Assembly: GCA_963693365.1 (NCBI GenBank)
Contig: CAVNZM010000002.1
Span: 17,546,001 to 17,610,000, forward strand
Direction: 5' to 3'
DNA from: Amoebidium appalachense
Lineage: Eukaryota; Ichthyosporea
Length of the DNA stretch: 64,000 bases
Shown here: positions 1-12,565 of the stretch, in pieces
How the letters are laid out: each line of letters starts with the position of its first letter
Position numbering within the stretch: the stretch's first letter is position 1
Notes under the pieces: generated by a model
The model's database searches: none
Told to the model about the DNA's origin: nothing
Seen by the model: the letters and a program-made list of their open reading frames with translations, nothing else
Translations under genes and position numbers: made by a program

Positions 1-537
1 CCGTCTGCGCCGCATAGCCCTCCTCCTATACGACACATACTATAGTACATCAGTAGCGGGTCTGTGTACGAGGTCAACCTGCCCGCAGCAATGGTGGCCC
101 TAATCACAAAAACACTTCTTGCACCACCCCCCACCAGCACGTTTTTCAGCGAGGAAAATGCCACAAGCAGCCAGCTGTCAGCAATGACTCAACAAGGATT
201 CAACAATGACATCAACACCATGGGCGGGTCCTCGGACCAGAAAGCAGGGAGCCTGGTTAATTTGAAGGGGAGCAAGTCTGCATTTGCGGACAGAATGGGT
301 GCCGGGCAGCCCAGCCAGTGGGTGTGCTTTCATTGGACGACAATCCAGGCCCCGTGCAGCGACGAGTTAGCGACAACTCCCTTGTTGGCCCACCAAATAT
401 GATTCGGCTGTTTGACGTCGCACAGGGACACATATCTCACCTCATGTATTCGGATAGCTTTATGCGATTCCAGGCAAGAGGGCATTTTGTGCAAAGAACG
501 AGCTCTGGGGGCAGATCACAGTCGCTTGGTGTCTAGA
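1..537 (+). pseudogene. Coding-like 3' end with two frame changes, family unknown
   Basis: Three successive stretches read like protein but in different frames. The first, bases 2 to about 60, includes RLRRIALLLYDTYYSTS. The second, from about 64 to 315, includes PPPTSTFFSEENATSS and INTMGG. The third, from about 290 to 537, includes GPPNMIRLFDVAQGHISHL and ends in TAG at 535-537. Each change is a shift of one frame. The two apparent gaps are too short for the introns seen elsewhere in this window: the only GT...AG pair between frames one and two would give about 29 nt, and a possible GTTAAT...CCCAG pair near 255-314 gives about 60 nt with no pyrimidine tract. It could be the last exon of a gene entering from the left with base errors, a decayed copy, or chance open frames. 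I do not recognise the product. Confidence 0.3.
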
Positions 538-1684
538 TTTGTGCATAACGGTAGTGTACAGGTAGTTAACTCAACCCTTCCCCCTCCCCCCCCCCCCCCC
601 CCCCTCTTTTTTTTTTTTCCATTTTTTTTTCCTCTTAAATTAAGTCGGTGCCTAGGATAAGGTGTGTTCTTTGGCATGTTAATGATTAGTAACCATATTG
701 TCATAAATCGGTCTGTTGGCCTCAAAGCTATATATAATGGGATTGATATGCTTAACCCATTCTGTGGACAGTGACTGATTGCCAACAAACCTGACTCAGT
801 GTAGCTAGCAGTTTGTATTCATCTACGCACCAATATCTGTATTTCGTAGGGCCGGGCGTTTTTCTTAAATCTCTAGAATACAGCTAGTCGAATGTAATTT
901 GTTTGACTGCGATCGATACTGGGAAGTCTTTATGTAATGTTGAGCTAAAGGTTTGCTGGTATGGACTGCTAGTCACTGTACTTAACATTGTACTTGCATC
1001 AGCTACTTGCATCATAGCATACTATTGAAATCTGTTGGACGTGACGTGGCACTGCCACAGAACATCAGAACGGTAGGTTGTACACTAGAGATTTTAGGTG
1101 CTTCAGTAACATCCGGGCCATTATTTATCCACACAGATATGGACCAGGTTCTATGTGCATTTGCACATATGATATATTATGTACTACGTTTAACGCATTA
1201 AATTTTGCACATATCATCGGAGTATACTGTTAAGCATCTATGTGCATATGCACCGTGATACAACATACATAAGCAGTAAAAAACAAACCCAATAAAATTG
1301 CCATCTACCAAACAGTACGTAAATACTATGCTTGTTTCCCACGGCCCCTTCCCCCACGGGCCCCCAGCCCTACACAAACACACCGGACACGTGCGCACGC
1401 ACAAATGTATTACACACACACAAACATGCATGAGAGTTCGCGCACGTGTGTGCAGGTGCACATATATATGCACATACACTCTGGACCCGGCCTCGATTCT
1501 CGGGTGCTCAGGGTAAGTTAGGAAACACATGTACATGTGCCTGCACCGCATTCACGGGCAACACCATGCACATGTGAACTTGATTCAGCTGTACCGTAGT
1601 AGTAGAAGGGTCGAGCATGAAGTTCTTTAATCTATATCAAAACACCCGGCCTTGTATGTAGGCCCGACAACACTATGGCTATCG

Positions 1685-1965
1685 ATGAATTGCAGGGCAC
1701 CTGTGTGCATATTTTGGCCATATATAGTAAGCGACACTGCGCACACAGCTGTATGCATATTTTGACCATATATAGTAAGCAACACTGCACACGTTACGGT
1801 AGCTGTATGCACGCTTTGATCATATATGATTAGCAACACTACGCATGCACCCGCGGCCAGATGCAATTTTTGACCATATAGTTAGCGTCAACACTGATAA
1901 TGCACCCGAATGCATTCTTTGACCATATTTGCTTAGCAACACTGCACATGGGCCAGATTGCTAAA
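1685..1965. repeat. Diverged tandem repeat, about 45-60 bp unit, five copies
   Basis: Five successive units share a core resembling GCATATTTTGACCATATA, then TAGTAAGC or TTAGC, then AACACTGC and a CA-containing spacer. Units begin near 1705, 1753, 1808, 1861 and 1910. Copies differ by many substitutions and small indels, so the array is old. No reading frame runs through it. Confidence 0.75.
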
Positions 1966-2380
1966 TCATTCCTAGGTTGCATCGACGCAATGGACCCGAA
2001 TCCCTTTCAATCCATAAAGAACACCACTTTATGTGCGTCAGATATTATCATAGATAAGCCGAACAAACTTTGAGCTCAAAGCGAGAAGAATACGGATGGT
2101 TATTTTTGATACCCGCATTCTCAGAACAATATTCCTCCTTCTTTTTTTGTTTAAAAAAATACTTTTTTGCGCGCGCCAAAACTTCCTGCCCAAATTTCCT
2201 ACTATTTTGGTTGTTTCACGAAAACCTTTTCTTTTCTTTTTTTTTGCGTGTCAAAACTTCTCGCCCTCTGTGACACTACGCTGATTTTTTCAGTTGAAAC
2301 AAAAATGGTTTTGTGGTGGCGCCAGTCGGTGTTCGCACCTATTATTGTCAGCTGTCCGATGTACAGCTGCCACCCGGGGG

Positions 2381-2381
<1 letters not shown>

Positions 2382-2475
<94 letters not shown>

Positions 2476-2517
2476 GGGGGGGGGAGGGGGGGAGGGGGGG
2501 GGGGGGGGGGGGGGGGG

Positions 2518-2570
<53 letters not shown>
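2382..2570. repeat. (GT)n followed by a G tract
   Basis: About 46 GT units (2382-2473) pass directly into an almost pure G run of 97 bases (2474-2570) with three interrupting A residues. It is the longest homopolymer-like block in the window. The + strand could form G-quadruplex or other non-B structure. Confidence 0.95.
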
Positions 2571-2571
<1 letters not shown>

Positions 2572-3223
2572 TACAAATGTTAGTAACGATTCAGCGAACC
2601 AGAGGAGTTGTACTTGTAGCTAGAGCCTCCCCCGCGGAGGGGAGGGAGGGGGGGGAGGGAAGGGGCTAGGGAGGCTGTAGCTACAAATTGAGCTTTAATT
2701 AATGGGTTGATTGCAACTTAGCAAGGCAGCACAACATGTTGGAAATAAATATATCGGCTCCTATCGTGGGGTGACCATAAAGGTTTTACTTAGTTGAAGG
2801 GTGACTTCGGCGTTTTGTATGTAGTTTGGCAAAATGTGCACATGTCATTTTCAAAAGTGCAGAGGGTATTTGCTTCCTATGTGCACGTGTCATGTGCAGG
2901 GTTGTAAATGTATATGCTCTAATTAGCCTCTGATTTCTACGATATTGGCGACATTTGCACGTATCTATCGATTTGGGTTTGGGCTATTTTTAGTACTCAG
3001 TTTAGAGCATCGAATCTGATCCGCACCGTGAACACATCCCTATGGTCATTTGAGTTGCACGCCAGTGTGATTGTTCGGCTTGCGCACACTTCAAGCTTTG
3101 TCAGTGAAACCCTCCGCCCCCCTCCCCCCCAATTGCAACACACCCGGCACATGCGGCTGTGCACACGTGTGGCGTATATGTGCAGAGTCAGCGTGAGAGA
3201 GGGTTCAAAGGGAGGGAGAGAGA

Positions 3224-3256
<33 letters not shown>

Positions 3257-4669
3257 TCATGTTTTATTATTCTTATAATTACTGCGGCCCTCGAGCTCGT
3301 GCAAGAGCCAAGCAAGAAATAGCTCGGTGTGCACATGCGCATGTGCAGAATCCCAATACCATGAACTCCCCCCCCCCCCCCCCCCCCCCCCCCCTCCCTG
3401 CCTTTCGAATTCCCCTCCTAACGGCCTTCCCCTCCCCCCTCCCCCCTCCCCTCCCCTTCCCCCCTTTAATTCCTAACGTTCCGCCCCAGCGCCCCCCCAA
3501 TTCCCCCCTCCCCCTTCTCCGTCTTCAGACTCAAGGCCTTACTCTCCACAACGCGTGCGCACACACTTTCACACGTCACCACACCGCACCAACACATGTA
3601 CATCGATATCAGCAGTGTACCACACGGGCACACGAGGTGCCCAAAGGCTGTTAACACCACACCTGCACATATATTTTCAAACTTAAGATCAAGAAACAAT
3701 TATGTGCACAATCCGCAGAGACATCTTGACACTGAGAAGCGACCTTAGAGCACCAACGTCGGCGGACCACTCAGTGCTAATTAGATTGGTGCTCAACAGT
3801 CTGGCAAGAGAAACGTAAATAGGCACTCACACACGCACTCCGGCTCGCATTCATGCATTCACCGTACACAAACGCATTGCTCATGCTCGCTCAAGCACTG
3901 CTCACCGAGTGCGGCACGAATAACGTTCACTTGAAGGCGCACTGTGACACACAACGTCATGACAATCGACCCCTGCCTCCCCCTCTCCCCCCCCCCCCCC
4001 CCCCCCAGCCTCCTGTCCCACCGAGGCCCTCTCTCGTTCTTCCCCCCTTGAATTTCCAGTCCCTCCCTCTCTTCTGTCTGTGTAGCGCATTCACGTGCGG
4101 GCCACACAACTTGTCGGTAACATCACCGTGACACTGTCACACTGTCATGCAAACACAGGCACAGAATTGACCGTCGGCATGACATGCAAGCCTTCATGCA
4201 TTCATCCGATGTGACACTGTTGTCGTCATGACGAAGAATACCGTGACACACACACCGTGACACCACCGAACACTAAGTAATTTATTTATTCAATTTTTAT
4301 TTTTTTAACTAAAAGATCCGGTTAGACATGAATTCGTCTGGCCTGATATCAAACGTTGGCGATCGATTGCCAACATCAATATATTAGTAAACAGTTGCGG
4401 CGTCCTCGAGGTCAGTGTGACAGTAAGTGTATGACTCGTATGATGTCTTGTACAGAGAATGTTACTGCGTGTGAGCGTGTGTGTGTGTGCAGTGTGACAC
4501 GCCACGTGTGTGTGTCACTAACGTTAAGATAGAGTCTTTGTGTGTCACCAGTGTGTGTGTGTGTACATGTGTGTGTGTGTGACACGTGTGTGTCACCTGA
4601 CACTGTGTGCATGCCACAGTGTGTGTGATGTGACAGCGTGCGTGTGCACTGTGCCTGTGTGAGTGTGTG

Positions 4670-4705
<36 letters not shown>

Positions 4706-4796
4706 TGACTGTGTGTGTGTGTGTGTGTGTGTGCGTGTGTGTGTGCGTGTGTGTGCCACGGTGTACTAGTACGTGTGTGTGCACGTGCACGTGTCA

Positions 4797-4950
4797 CGTG
4801 TGTGATGATCATCGGCCGTTAAACCCTTCAAGTTAGCCGTCCTCAGTGGCCATGGAAAGTTTTGTGTGATGATCAATAACATCGATATCGGCCGTCAAAC
4901 TCCCCTTAGCCGTCCTCAGTTGAAAATTTTGCATGGAAAAACTTCAAGTT
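4797..4950. repeat. Imperfect tandem duplication, two copies
   Basis: Two adjacent segments share, in the same order, TGTGATGATCA, ATCGGCCGT, AAAC, TTAGCCGTCCTCAGT and then CATGGAAA. The second copy has an insertion after TGATCA and a longer 3' part. No coding potential is seen. Confidence 0.65.
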
Positions 4951-5082
4951 TGCTACGTGTTAGACCACTATTAGTCGTTTAACCGGAGCCACGTGAATCC
5001 CCTCGCCTACGCAAACACTCTAACACGTACTGACGTGTTGCCGCACGTGCGACGTTTAACATCTACTCAGGCTCCCTTTTAA

Positions 5083-5118
<36 letters not shown>

Positions 5119-7236
5119 AAGGAGACACCGCCTCTGTTGGTGGTAGGCCTACACTTGGAGTCTCCCGTAACTTTGCATAGTACCGCACACTCATAATCTG
5201 AGTCTACCCGGCTCAGTTGAATTGACAGACTCACTGTTACGGCTACAAGCTGGTGAATCTCAGGTTCAAGCGGCCCCCTCATGAGCTGAAGCTCTTGGAA
5301 GTAGCAGCTGAGTTGTACAGTAGCCTGTCGTACACTCGGAGTCATGGTAGCCGCGTAGGCTATCTTACTATACTAGTAGGCTCATGATTCTTGGCATGGT
5401 TTCGTCACCGATGTTCGGGCCTGAATCTGCGGCGGTAAGTTATCAACATTCATGATCGATATCAGGCGTGCCGTGATCACGGGCAGTCGGCAAGCCTCGT
5501 CTCTTTCGCCCGTGAGCGCCACAATGGAATGCTATAGTGCATTCCACGTCCTTTCTAAAAAATACGTATTACATCACTTAATTGTGCTCTTCATACTGCA
5601 AGCGCGTAAACCATGAGCTGAAAACCACCAATATATGAAGTATTCTTTATACTTATGCATTCATAGCAATTTTTTCCATTGCAAATACGCACGTGCCGTG
5701 AGCTAATGAGTCACCAGAAGTATGACCATGATGATCTGGATCTACGATCTGATTGGTAGCATTTATCATCATTCTGATGTGGCCACGTCCCCCCAGCGCA
5801 GCCAGATTTTTCTGTTTTCTTCTATTCAACGGTAGGCCAAGCACTACACGTCAGACATCTATAGTTTGACAGGTTTATTTGTGATTAAGCTCGAAAATAT
5901 GGACAGAAACAATCATTATTCCTAAAGTTATATGTTTTGATACTACTTAGTAGGCCAAACACACGTTCAAGCGACCGCCCGAGCGAAAGGATTGGAATGT
6001 CTCGGCGGGGAACCCCCACATTGCAATCTGATATGCGGCAATCATAAGCATGTTACCTGTGCACAGATGCTTTCTCAGTATTCGAGCTTAGTATTGTGCG
6101 TTGATTCAAAACAATCTCAAAGGTTTTTATCTTAATTGCTCGCAGGTGTTGTTTCTTAAAGACTTTATTAAAGCAAGCATATTCACATGATTTGGTTTTG
6201 AAATTTCATGGCTTCTGCGGCAATAAAAAGTATGTGAAACCCCCCGTAATTTTTTATCTATTACAGAGATCTTGACAAAAGTTCGATTACTGAAATAAAA
6301 AAAACAAAAAAAAACAACAACCATTATAGCCAACACCAGATACCAGAAGTACACATACAGAGATATTACGGTGGCAACAATATTATATAACTCATTAGCA
6401 AAGCTGTATCGAAATCACCTACAAATAAACAGCTCACGGAGGCATCACGGCACCACCCGCGCACACGGTGAAGCCCCCAATGGCGGCCACCACCTACAAG
6501 CACCACGCTCTAGGGGGACGCACTGTGTGCAGTGCACCCACCGGCGTACACCAAACACCAAAGTGTGAACCTCGTACAAAAACGGGTACAAACAACCAAA
6601 GCACCACTGTCGGCAAGCAGAAAAGTTATTTGTTTGTAGCTAGAGCAAGAGAAGATGTGCTTCAGAAACACCATAATATTCAAAGAATACCGAAGACGTT
6701 TGACACATGGTATACGAGTACAGCTGGAATTATATGCATTTATATGGGGTGGTAATTCAACACCCAGCTGCCACAAAAGTATTATTTACGGCACCTTAAA
6801 GGGTAATTCTCACAGTGTATGGTCTGTTGGTAAACATCACTGAGATCTCTAGATTTCACAGAGAATTAACAGCCACTGTAGTAATTCAAGAGTCAAACTT
6901 AAAATCTCTTGGTCATCTCCCACGTTAACAGTCATTACTAGTAGTGTCGACAAGGCTTCGTGAAGCTCAATAACACAAGCCTCGCAATCCTATCCTCACC
7001 ATCACTTGGACTCAGACGTGAACTGTTACTTTAGTGGCACTGAAACAGTTTATTGACTGTCTGCCAATAGTCTCTATGATAGCCGTCAACAGTTAATAGT
7101 ACATGGCATACTACTGAGACGATTGTCGAACTCACTCAGAAATTTCATTCGATTTTTTACTGGCTCATCTGCCGCGCGAGTCCAATTATTCCCTTCGTTA
7201 ACGTTGTCACACAAGTTGCCCGGACAAAACTTAGCC

Positions 7237-8572
7237 ATGGACGATACCGCAAAGCAAAGGTGGGTTTTTTACTGAATCCCCTTATTCTTGCTGTATTCCT
7301 TTATTTTCTAGTGCCACCAGAAGCAGGAAACAATATTCCAGAAGCAGAATCACATGCTTATGCTTGCGTCCCCCCCCCCCCCCCCCCCCCCCCCCCCACC
7401 CCACCCCCCCACCCTTCTCCTCTCAGGGTCCACTCTCCTCTCAAATGGATCCCAACTCCGGATCAGTGATCCCCTCCCACAGATCCTCACAAGGGCAGAC
7501 TTGAGCATTGAACATCAGATTCCCGATGACTGAGGCTTAGACTAACGGTAGACACGGCAGGTTGGCCAGGCTCCATGGAGTCCGCACAGACCCAGGAAAC
7601 TATGGTGCCCCACCTGGTCCATCCCCGAAACCACGCAAGGGCCTATTCCGCACCATATCCGACAGCATGCATTTTTTCTCTAAGAAGGCCAAGAGTACAG
7701 AACCCACCCCGTCACGAACACTCAACGACGACTCCCGCGGTAGTTTGAAACCGAAAAAGCAGGCCAAGTCCTCGGTTGCAAATTGGAGAATGACTCTTGC
7801 AGACACGCGCGTACAGACCGATATCGAGACCAAGAACAGGCAGCAGAGAGAAGAACAGACGCAGAAAATCATGTTGTTGTTGCAGCAGAAGGAGGAGGAG
7901 TCCGGTGAGAGTGACTCGGAGGTCGAGGACCTAGAGAACATCTTGAGGCGGGCAGATAGCCTCATGTTAAGGCCGCAGGCAGACCTGCAAGGGTCGGTGT
8001 GCAGCCTGGTATCCAGAGACACAGCCACACCCTCCAGCACCAGTTCACTACACAGTGACACGCCAGCAGAGAGTGCAAGTCAGCCCAAGACACCAGAGGG
8101 CCAGCCACCCAGCCCGTCCGTGGCGGCAGGCAAGCCAGACTCCAACGAGCAACTAGTGGCGGTACTTGCACACCTGGACGGCAGCATCAACAATCTGGCC
8201 GACCAGACCAGACCGCGCAACACTAGGTTTCGCACCATAGCGTCTATGCCCATACTGCTCAAGCGTATGAAAGACACGTCGAATGAAAAAGACCTCAAGA
8301 GTGAGCCCACCGCGCTAGAGCAACTGGATCCCATCCGGTATTTCCAGTCTTTGCCCCCAGCCAGTGAATGCAGCAACAGAGTACCACATAATGTGGGCAC
8401 GGATGTAGGGGGGGAGAGCAACTCGTCAGAGTGGGAGTCGGAGGGGGAGGTTATGGTAGATGGGTGCCACTTGGGTAGACGGGCCACAGTCGCTGGGCCG
8501 GCAGTTCGACGTGTGACCCGACCCGCCTTGTTGGCCCGAAAAAGTAGCCAGGCAGTGACAAGAGCAGACTGA
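7237..8572 (+). CDS. Two-exon orphan protein with acidic coiled-coil-like segment (341 aa)
   Basis: Proposed exons are 7237-7259 and 7570-8572. The ATG at 7237 sits in TTAGCCATGG, a good initiation context. Exon 1 ends AAAG before GTGGGT (phase 2) and exon 2 follows TTGGCCAG, giving MDDTAKQR then LHGVRTDPGN; the TGA is at 8570-8572. The open part of exon 2 begins without an ATG, so an upstream exon is needed. The protein is polar and probably mostly disordered. It has a basic N-terminal part (KPRKGLFRTISDSMHFFSKK), a Q/E/K-rich helix-like part near residues 88-125 (NRQQREEQTQ, QQKEEE, SEVEDLENILRRAD), and Ser/Thr/Pro-rich stretches after it. The intron carries a C run. A possible extra exon lies near 7310-7366 after TTTATTTTCTAG. 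I do not recognise a family. Confidence 0.65.
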
Positions 8573-10549
8573 AATGGGATGCGACTAATAGTAGAGGTCA
8601 TATGAAAGGGTGATCAATGACATTTTGTTTTTGCAATCTGACATGGCGTTAGCAAGGCCTTGGCAGTGCTTTAGCAGGTCCTGGGCTGTTTTGTTTGGTG
8701 CTGTCACGCTGTTTTATCACGTTTAATGTTCTGAATCTTAGAAATGAGTGCGCTTCAGTGGTACATTTTGTCCATTCTCTGTTTGAAGTAGATGTAAATA
8801 GGAAATACTTCACCATACTGTGTACATAGGTGACAGTCGAATAGCACATATACTTTATCGTACATAGCTCGGCTGCAAAGCGTGTTTGCGGAGGGCACAC
8901 TAGTTCCGTCAGCGGCTCTGCCAGTGACAGCGGCCCTGAAATCTTTTACGGATGGCATAGGTACCTGCTAATAGTATACCCCAGGGAGTGCGTGACCACC
9001 CTAACAATACAAGTAGAACAGCGAGTGCCTGGTTCCCTCCACGTCGAAGCATTTAACATTAACTACCACAACTGCATTGCATGCGCCCTAGAATGTAGTG
9101 AAGGACCGTTGGTTCCTGCAACGTGTGTGCGTGTGTCTGATTTAAATTTGTGTGTGTGTGTGTGTGTGTGTGCATATCAAGTTGTGTGTGAATGTGTGTA
9201 TGTGTGAGTGCACACCACAATGTGTACGTCACAGTGTGTGTGCCTGTATTAGTTTATTCGTTGAGGGAGGGAGGGGTCTTCTAGGGGTGAGTGGTGCTGT
9301 AGACAGGTTTGGGTGGGCGAAAGGGGAGGGTTGGGGGGAGGGGGGGGGGGGGGGGGGGAGGGGAGGGGGGGGAGGGGAGGGGGAGGGTCCGAGGGGGGGG
9401 GGGGGGGGGGGGGGGGGTATATCAGAATAATTTAAGCGTACGGAGTATGAATTACTAAATCACAACGGCCAAATTTAGTGCAGCAAATCTGATAAGTGAG
9501 AGCGCTCCGTCACAATTAGTCATACAATTGCAACACCCGAGTATACGTATGCACCACACTGCACTATGTGGCTACTGACTTGTGGCACTGCGCCACCGCT
9601 CACCAGCTGTAGCAGGGAAGCCCCAAGTTAAGTCATCCTGCCTGTATGAACCGAGCTTCGACCCGTTCACCTGCTATGGCATGTGAAGCCAGGTTCACAG
9701 ATGCTGCAGTTGGTGGGTGTGGGGGAGGGAGGGGGAGGGGGGATGGCTACAGGTTCAGCTACACCACACGGCAAGTAGAGCATACCGTAGGCTATCAATG
9801 GGGGCTATATTCCAATCCCTCTTGAAGCACCCGACGCGGTTTAGAGTCTTCCCTTGCAAATAAGGTTGACGCCATTTGCACTTGGAAAAGTTAGCCTGAA
9901 AGCTCGGACTCCGGGTGCAAAAAACAGGATCCCCGGAGCTAGTAATCTGCTACAGGCGCCTGTGCAGTTTATTGTTTATCAGCATTTGTTTACTCCGGTT
10001 GGGCACAGCAGCGTGGCCAGCACGCGCTCACAACAGAAGGTAGAGTGCGGTCTGTTACATACTAAGAGTGCTGTGCACGCTGCACTAGATGGTGGCTATA
10101 CATACTCATACGTGCAGGATGAAGAGTGGCAAGTGGACAAGCACAGCTATACGTGCAGGATGCCAAAGTTTTTTATCGGCCAGTTGCCGAAGCCAAGATG
10201 CACGCTGCCTGGTCTTCTCTTTTAGTTACCTTTCTACTATCAGACTTTAGGGGTTTCGGCAAGGCTTGCTTAAGCCTCGAAAAGTTTATACATTCCGGCG
10301 ACGACTGTAGTTTTGTCGTTTGTCGAGTCTGTCAGTAAGAGTCAGTCTTGTCGCCAAGGTTCAGGTCACGAAAACGAACGTTAAAAGCACCTACGGGCAT
10401 CAATTGAATTTTCTGTCGCAGATTCTAAAATTTCGGTCTTACATTTTGATTCTGCAGGGAAGCATCGAAGTAGTAGTGGCGTCTGTTACAGCGTGTAAGA
10501 TCAAGAGCGAGAGCGACACCAAGTTCACCACGAAGTTCACCAGCGAGGT
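8573..10549. other. Intergenic stretch, no clear gene
   Basis: It contains a short GT repeat (about 9150-9170), a G-rich block (9335-9417) and a direct repeat around TATACGTGCAGGATG-like sequence (10095-10160). A + strand open stretch at 10456-10580 follows a good-looking acceptor (GATTCTGCAG) and ends in TAG, but it overlaps the better supported - strand zinc-finger gene. No other coding signal is seen. Confidence 0.5.
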
Positions 10550-10684
10550 TTACTTCCTTGGGGGCGAAGGGAGGGAATAGGACTCGTCCTCATTCTGGTG
10601 TGCGCTGTGCTCATTAATGACGTGCCTGTTGAGGTCGCGCACGCTGGGGAAATCCCGAAGGCAGAGGGCACATGTCTTGGCCAT
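10550..10684 (-). CDS. Small single C2H2 zinc-finger protein (44 aa) or first exon
   Basis: The ATG at 10684 lies in CACCATGG, a near-ideal context, 95 nt downstream of a TATAAAAG box on the same strand. The product contains a textbook C2H2 finger: Cys5-x2-Cys8-x3-Phe12-x5-Leu18-x2-His21-x4-His26, with 12 residues between Cys8 and His21. The finger sequence begins CALCLRDF and ends NRHVINEH. An acidic and proline tail follows (NEDESYSLPSPPRK), with TAA at 10552-10550. A GTAAAC donor-like site overlaps the stop (AGGAA then GTAAAC), so this could be exon 1 of a longer gene whose next exon I cannot find. One finger alone binds nucleic acid weakly, so a role in protein contact or in an unseen larger product is equally possible. 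Codons are rich in G/C at the third position, as in the accepted genes of this window. Confidence 0.6.
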   Translation of the reverse strand: MAKTCALCLRDFPSVRDLNRHVINEHSAHQNEDESYSLPSPPRK

Positions 10685-10778
10685 GGTGTTGGTTTATCAG
10701 AGTGGAAATTTACAGGAGAAACTGTTGTGTTGTGACCGAGAAAAACATGACGAAATGACATCAAGGCAAAGGAATCGG

Positions 10779-10786
10779 CTTTTATA
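10779..10786 (-). promoter_or_regulatory. Candidate TATA box for the C2H2 gene
   Basis: TATAAAAG reads on the - strand with GC-rich flanks (GGCC before, CCG after), 95 nt upstream of the zinc-finger ATG. This would leave a leader of about 65 nt if transcription starts 30 nt downstream. TATAAAA is expected several times by chance in 64 kb, so the support comes only from its position. Confidence 0.4.
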
Positions 10787-12493
10787 GGCCGTGGCCAGAG
10801 AGATCCAGTCGACAAAACAAGGGCGTGATTTACAACGAATATTAAATGTAGGCAATTGTGCATATAGATGATATATTTCAGTGGCCCCGGATTCAACGGG
10901 AAATCTATCTATTTACTAGAGAAGACGCAATCAATAGAAAATATTTGTTTTTTCTCAAAAAAATAACGGATACAACTACTATGTTTGACAGTAATTTTGT
11001 GCCAATAAATCTATGTTAGCTTTGTGTAGTGATTTTCATTTCAGCCAATCAACCGGATGATAAGATGAGCAAGTTGGTGCCCTATTTTCGCCATCTCCTT
11101 TCGTGCATAGCCAATCAGATGCCCTCGCCCAGTTTAAATGTCACCGATTTGGTTTTGTCACTCGGCCTGAGTCAGTGCTCGCCGGTCAAGTCAAGTTTCA
11201 CCAAATCTGTTTTGCTCGGCTAATATCCGGCTTATTTCCCAGCGTATCTTAATATTTTGGTATAAAATCCAGACCACAAGCAATATAATATCTTATTAGA
11301 TTACATATGTGCAGTTGGATCTGTCACATATGAATTTGTGCACAAATTCAAGATTACAAATTAGGTGATAAAGACGATATTCGTCCAATCGTAAGGGAGC
11401 GAATCCGACTCCCAAGTCAGAAAGACGCCAGGTACGTGACGTCATGACGAGGTGATTTTTTGCATGCCACACACTGTGTGCCCACCATTGGGCCTAAAGT
11501 ACTAGCAAATATTCATATACTGCATGCCTTAAAATGATGTATAATGCTCGGGCCTAAGGCAGTTTTTATCCCTGGGGATAAACCTACTAGTTAATATTCA
11601 CTATTATCATGTGAGGGTTGCGGTCACTGGCACCGCCAAGTTCTCGGTCGAAAACCAAAAGCTCATGCGATTGGCTAGTCAGTTACTGCTTTTGATTGGT
11701 ACATCACGCATCAAGTTGATCCCCCGGACCCCAGAAGCTGTAAGAAATTCAAGATGAGATAAAAATTTAAAGAACTGATTTAAATAGCTACCTAACTGGA
11801 AATGCATCTCAATCTTTGGGCGTGATTTTTTTAAAAAACAATATCTATCATACATAATCCAAGCCAGTTTTTAATCACGAAGATTCAATGAAAGGCCCTT
11901 GCTTCAACCGCTGTAGGACTTGAAAATAATCGTAGCTGCAATTGAAATTGATATAGAAACCTGAAAGTGTGCAGTGGTACACATCCGATGGCCATACAGT
12001 TTTTTGGTTTGTCAAGGCTCTATTTCTAGATACAATCAATTAGGAGAATTGATGTAACCGAGTAATTTTTTGTAACGCCCAGAAGGGTTTCTACAATAGT
12101 TGTATATAAAAAGGGATGGGGTGCTGTTACTGCCATGGGGGAAAGGGGGGCCAAAGGTTTGGAGTGATCCACAAACTAGATCCTAAGGAATTCTCATTTA
12201 TCCCTATGCGCCAATCAATGCATACAGTCGGTGCGCGTGTATCCAATCGCAAATACACCTCAAATTGACAACACAATGTGTGTAAACAAACAGCACCAGC
12301 AAGCACGGTTGAAGCACCAGCACCCATCCCAGCACCACTGCTGGACAACACACCCAGCGACACGTCATAGGGCCATCACACCGTGGTTGTGTAGGTGCAC
12401 GTATGTTGCTAGCCCAGTTAAGGTAACCTGCTAGAAGCCGTTGATTTCCTGAATAGGTTCGTTGTTTTGCCCTAATTCATATCATGTATCAAA

Positions 12494-12565
12494 GCGCCAC
12501 GTGCACTGCAGCTGTACATTCATTTGGACATGCGAGTCAGTAATTTCAGCTGCAGTGCGTGGCGC
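12494..12565. repeat. Inverted repeat able to form a 72-nt hairpin
   Basis: The left arm (12494-12514) reads GCGCCACG-TG-CACTGCAGCTG. The right arm (12547-12565) is its reverse complement except for the extra TG. The loop is 32 nt. The stem is therefore 19 bp with a two-base bulge. Size and shape resemble a microRNA-type precursor or a very small inverted-repeat element, but no function can be shown from sequence. Confidence 0.75.

Larger units (their letters stand above)
538..7236. other. Gene-poor stretch with simple repeats
   Basis: No open frame here is convincingly coding. It holds a C/T run (about 575-613), a diverged tandem repeat (1685-1965), a GT then G tract (2382-2570), G and C runs at 3227-3255 and 3368-3394, a GT-rich stretch with repeated GTGTCAC (4440-4805), an imperfect local duplication (4797-4950) and an A run (5086-5116). 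A short perfect hairpin, TGGAATGC and GCATTCCA around a 6-nt loop, lies at about 5524-5545. From 5120 to 7236 I see nothing else identifiable. Confidence 0.6.

Noticed and set aside
10456-10580. A + strand terminal exon candidate (GSIEVVVASVTACKIKSESD)
   Set aside because: It has a good acceptor and stop but overlaps the - strand C2H2 gene, has no upstream partner exon, and lacks a motif.
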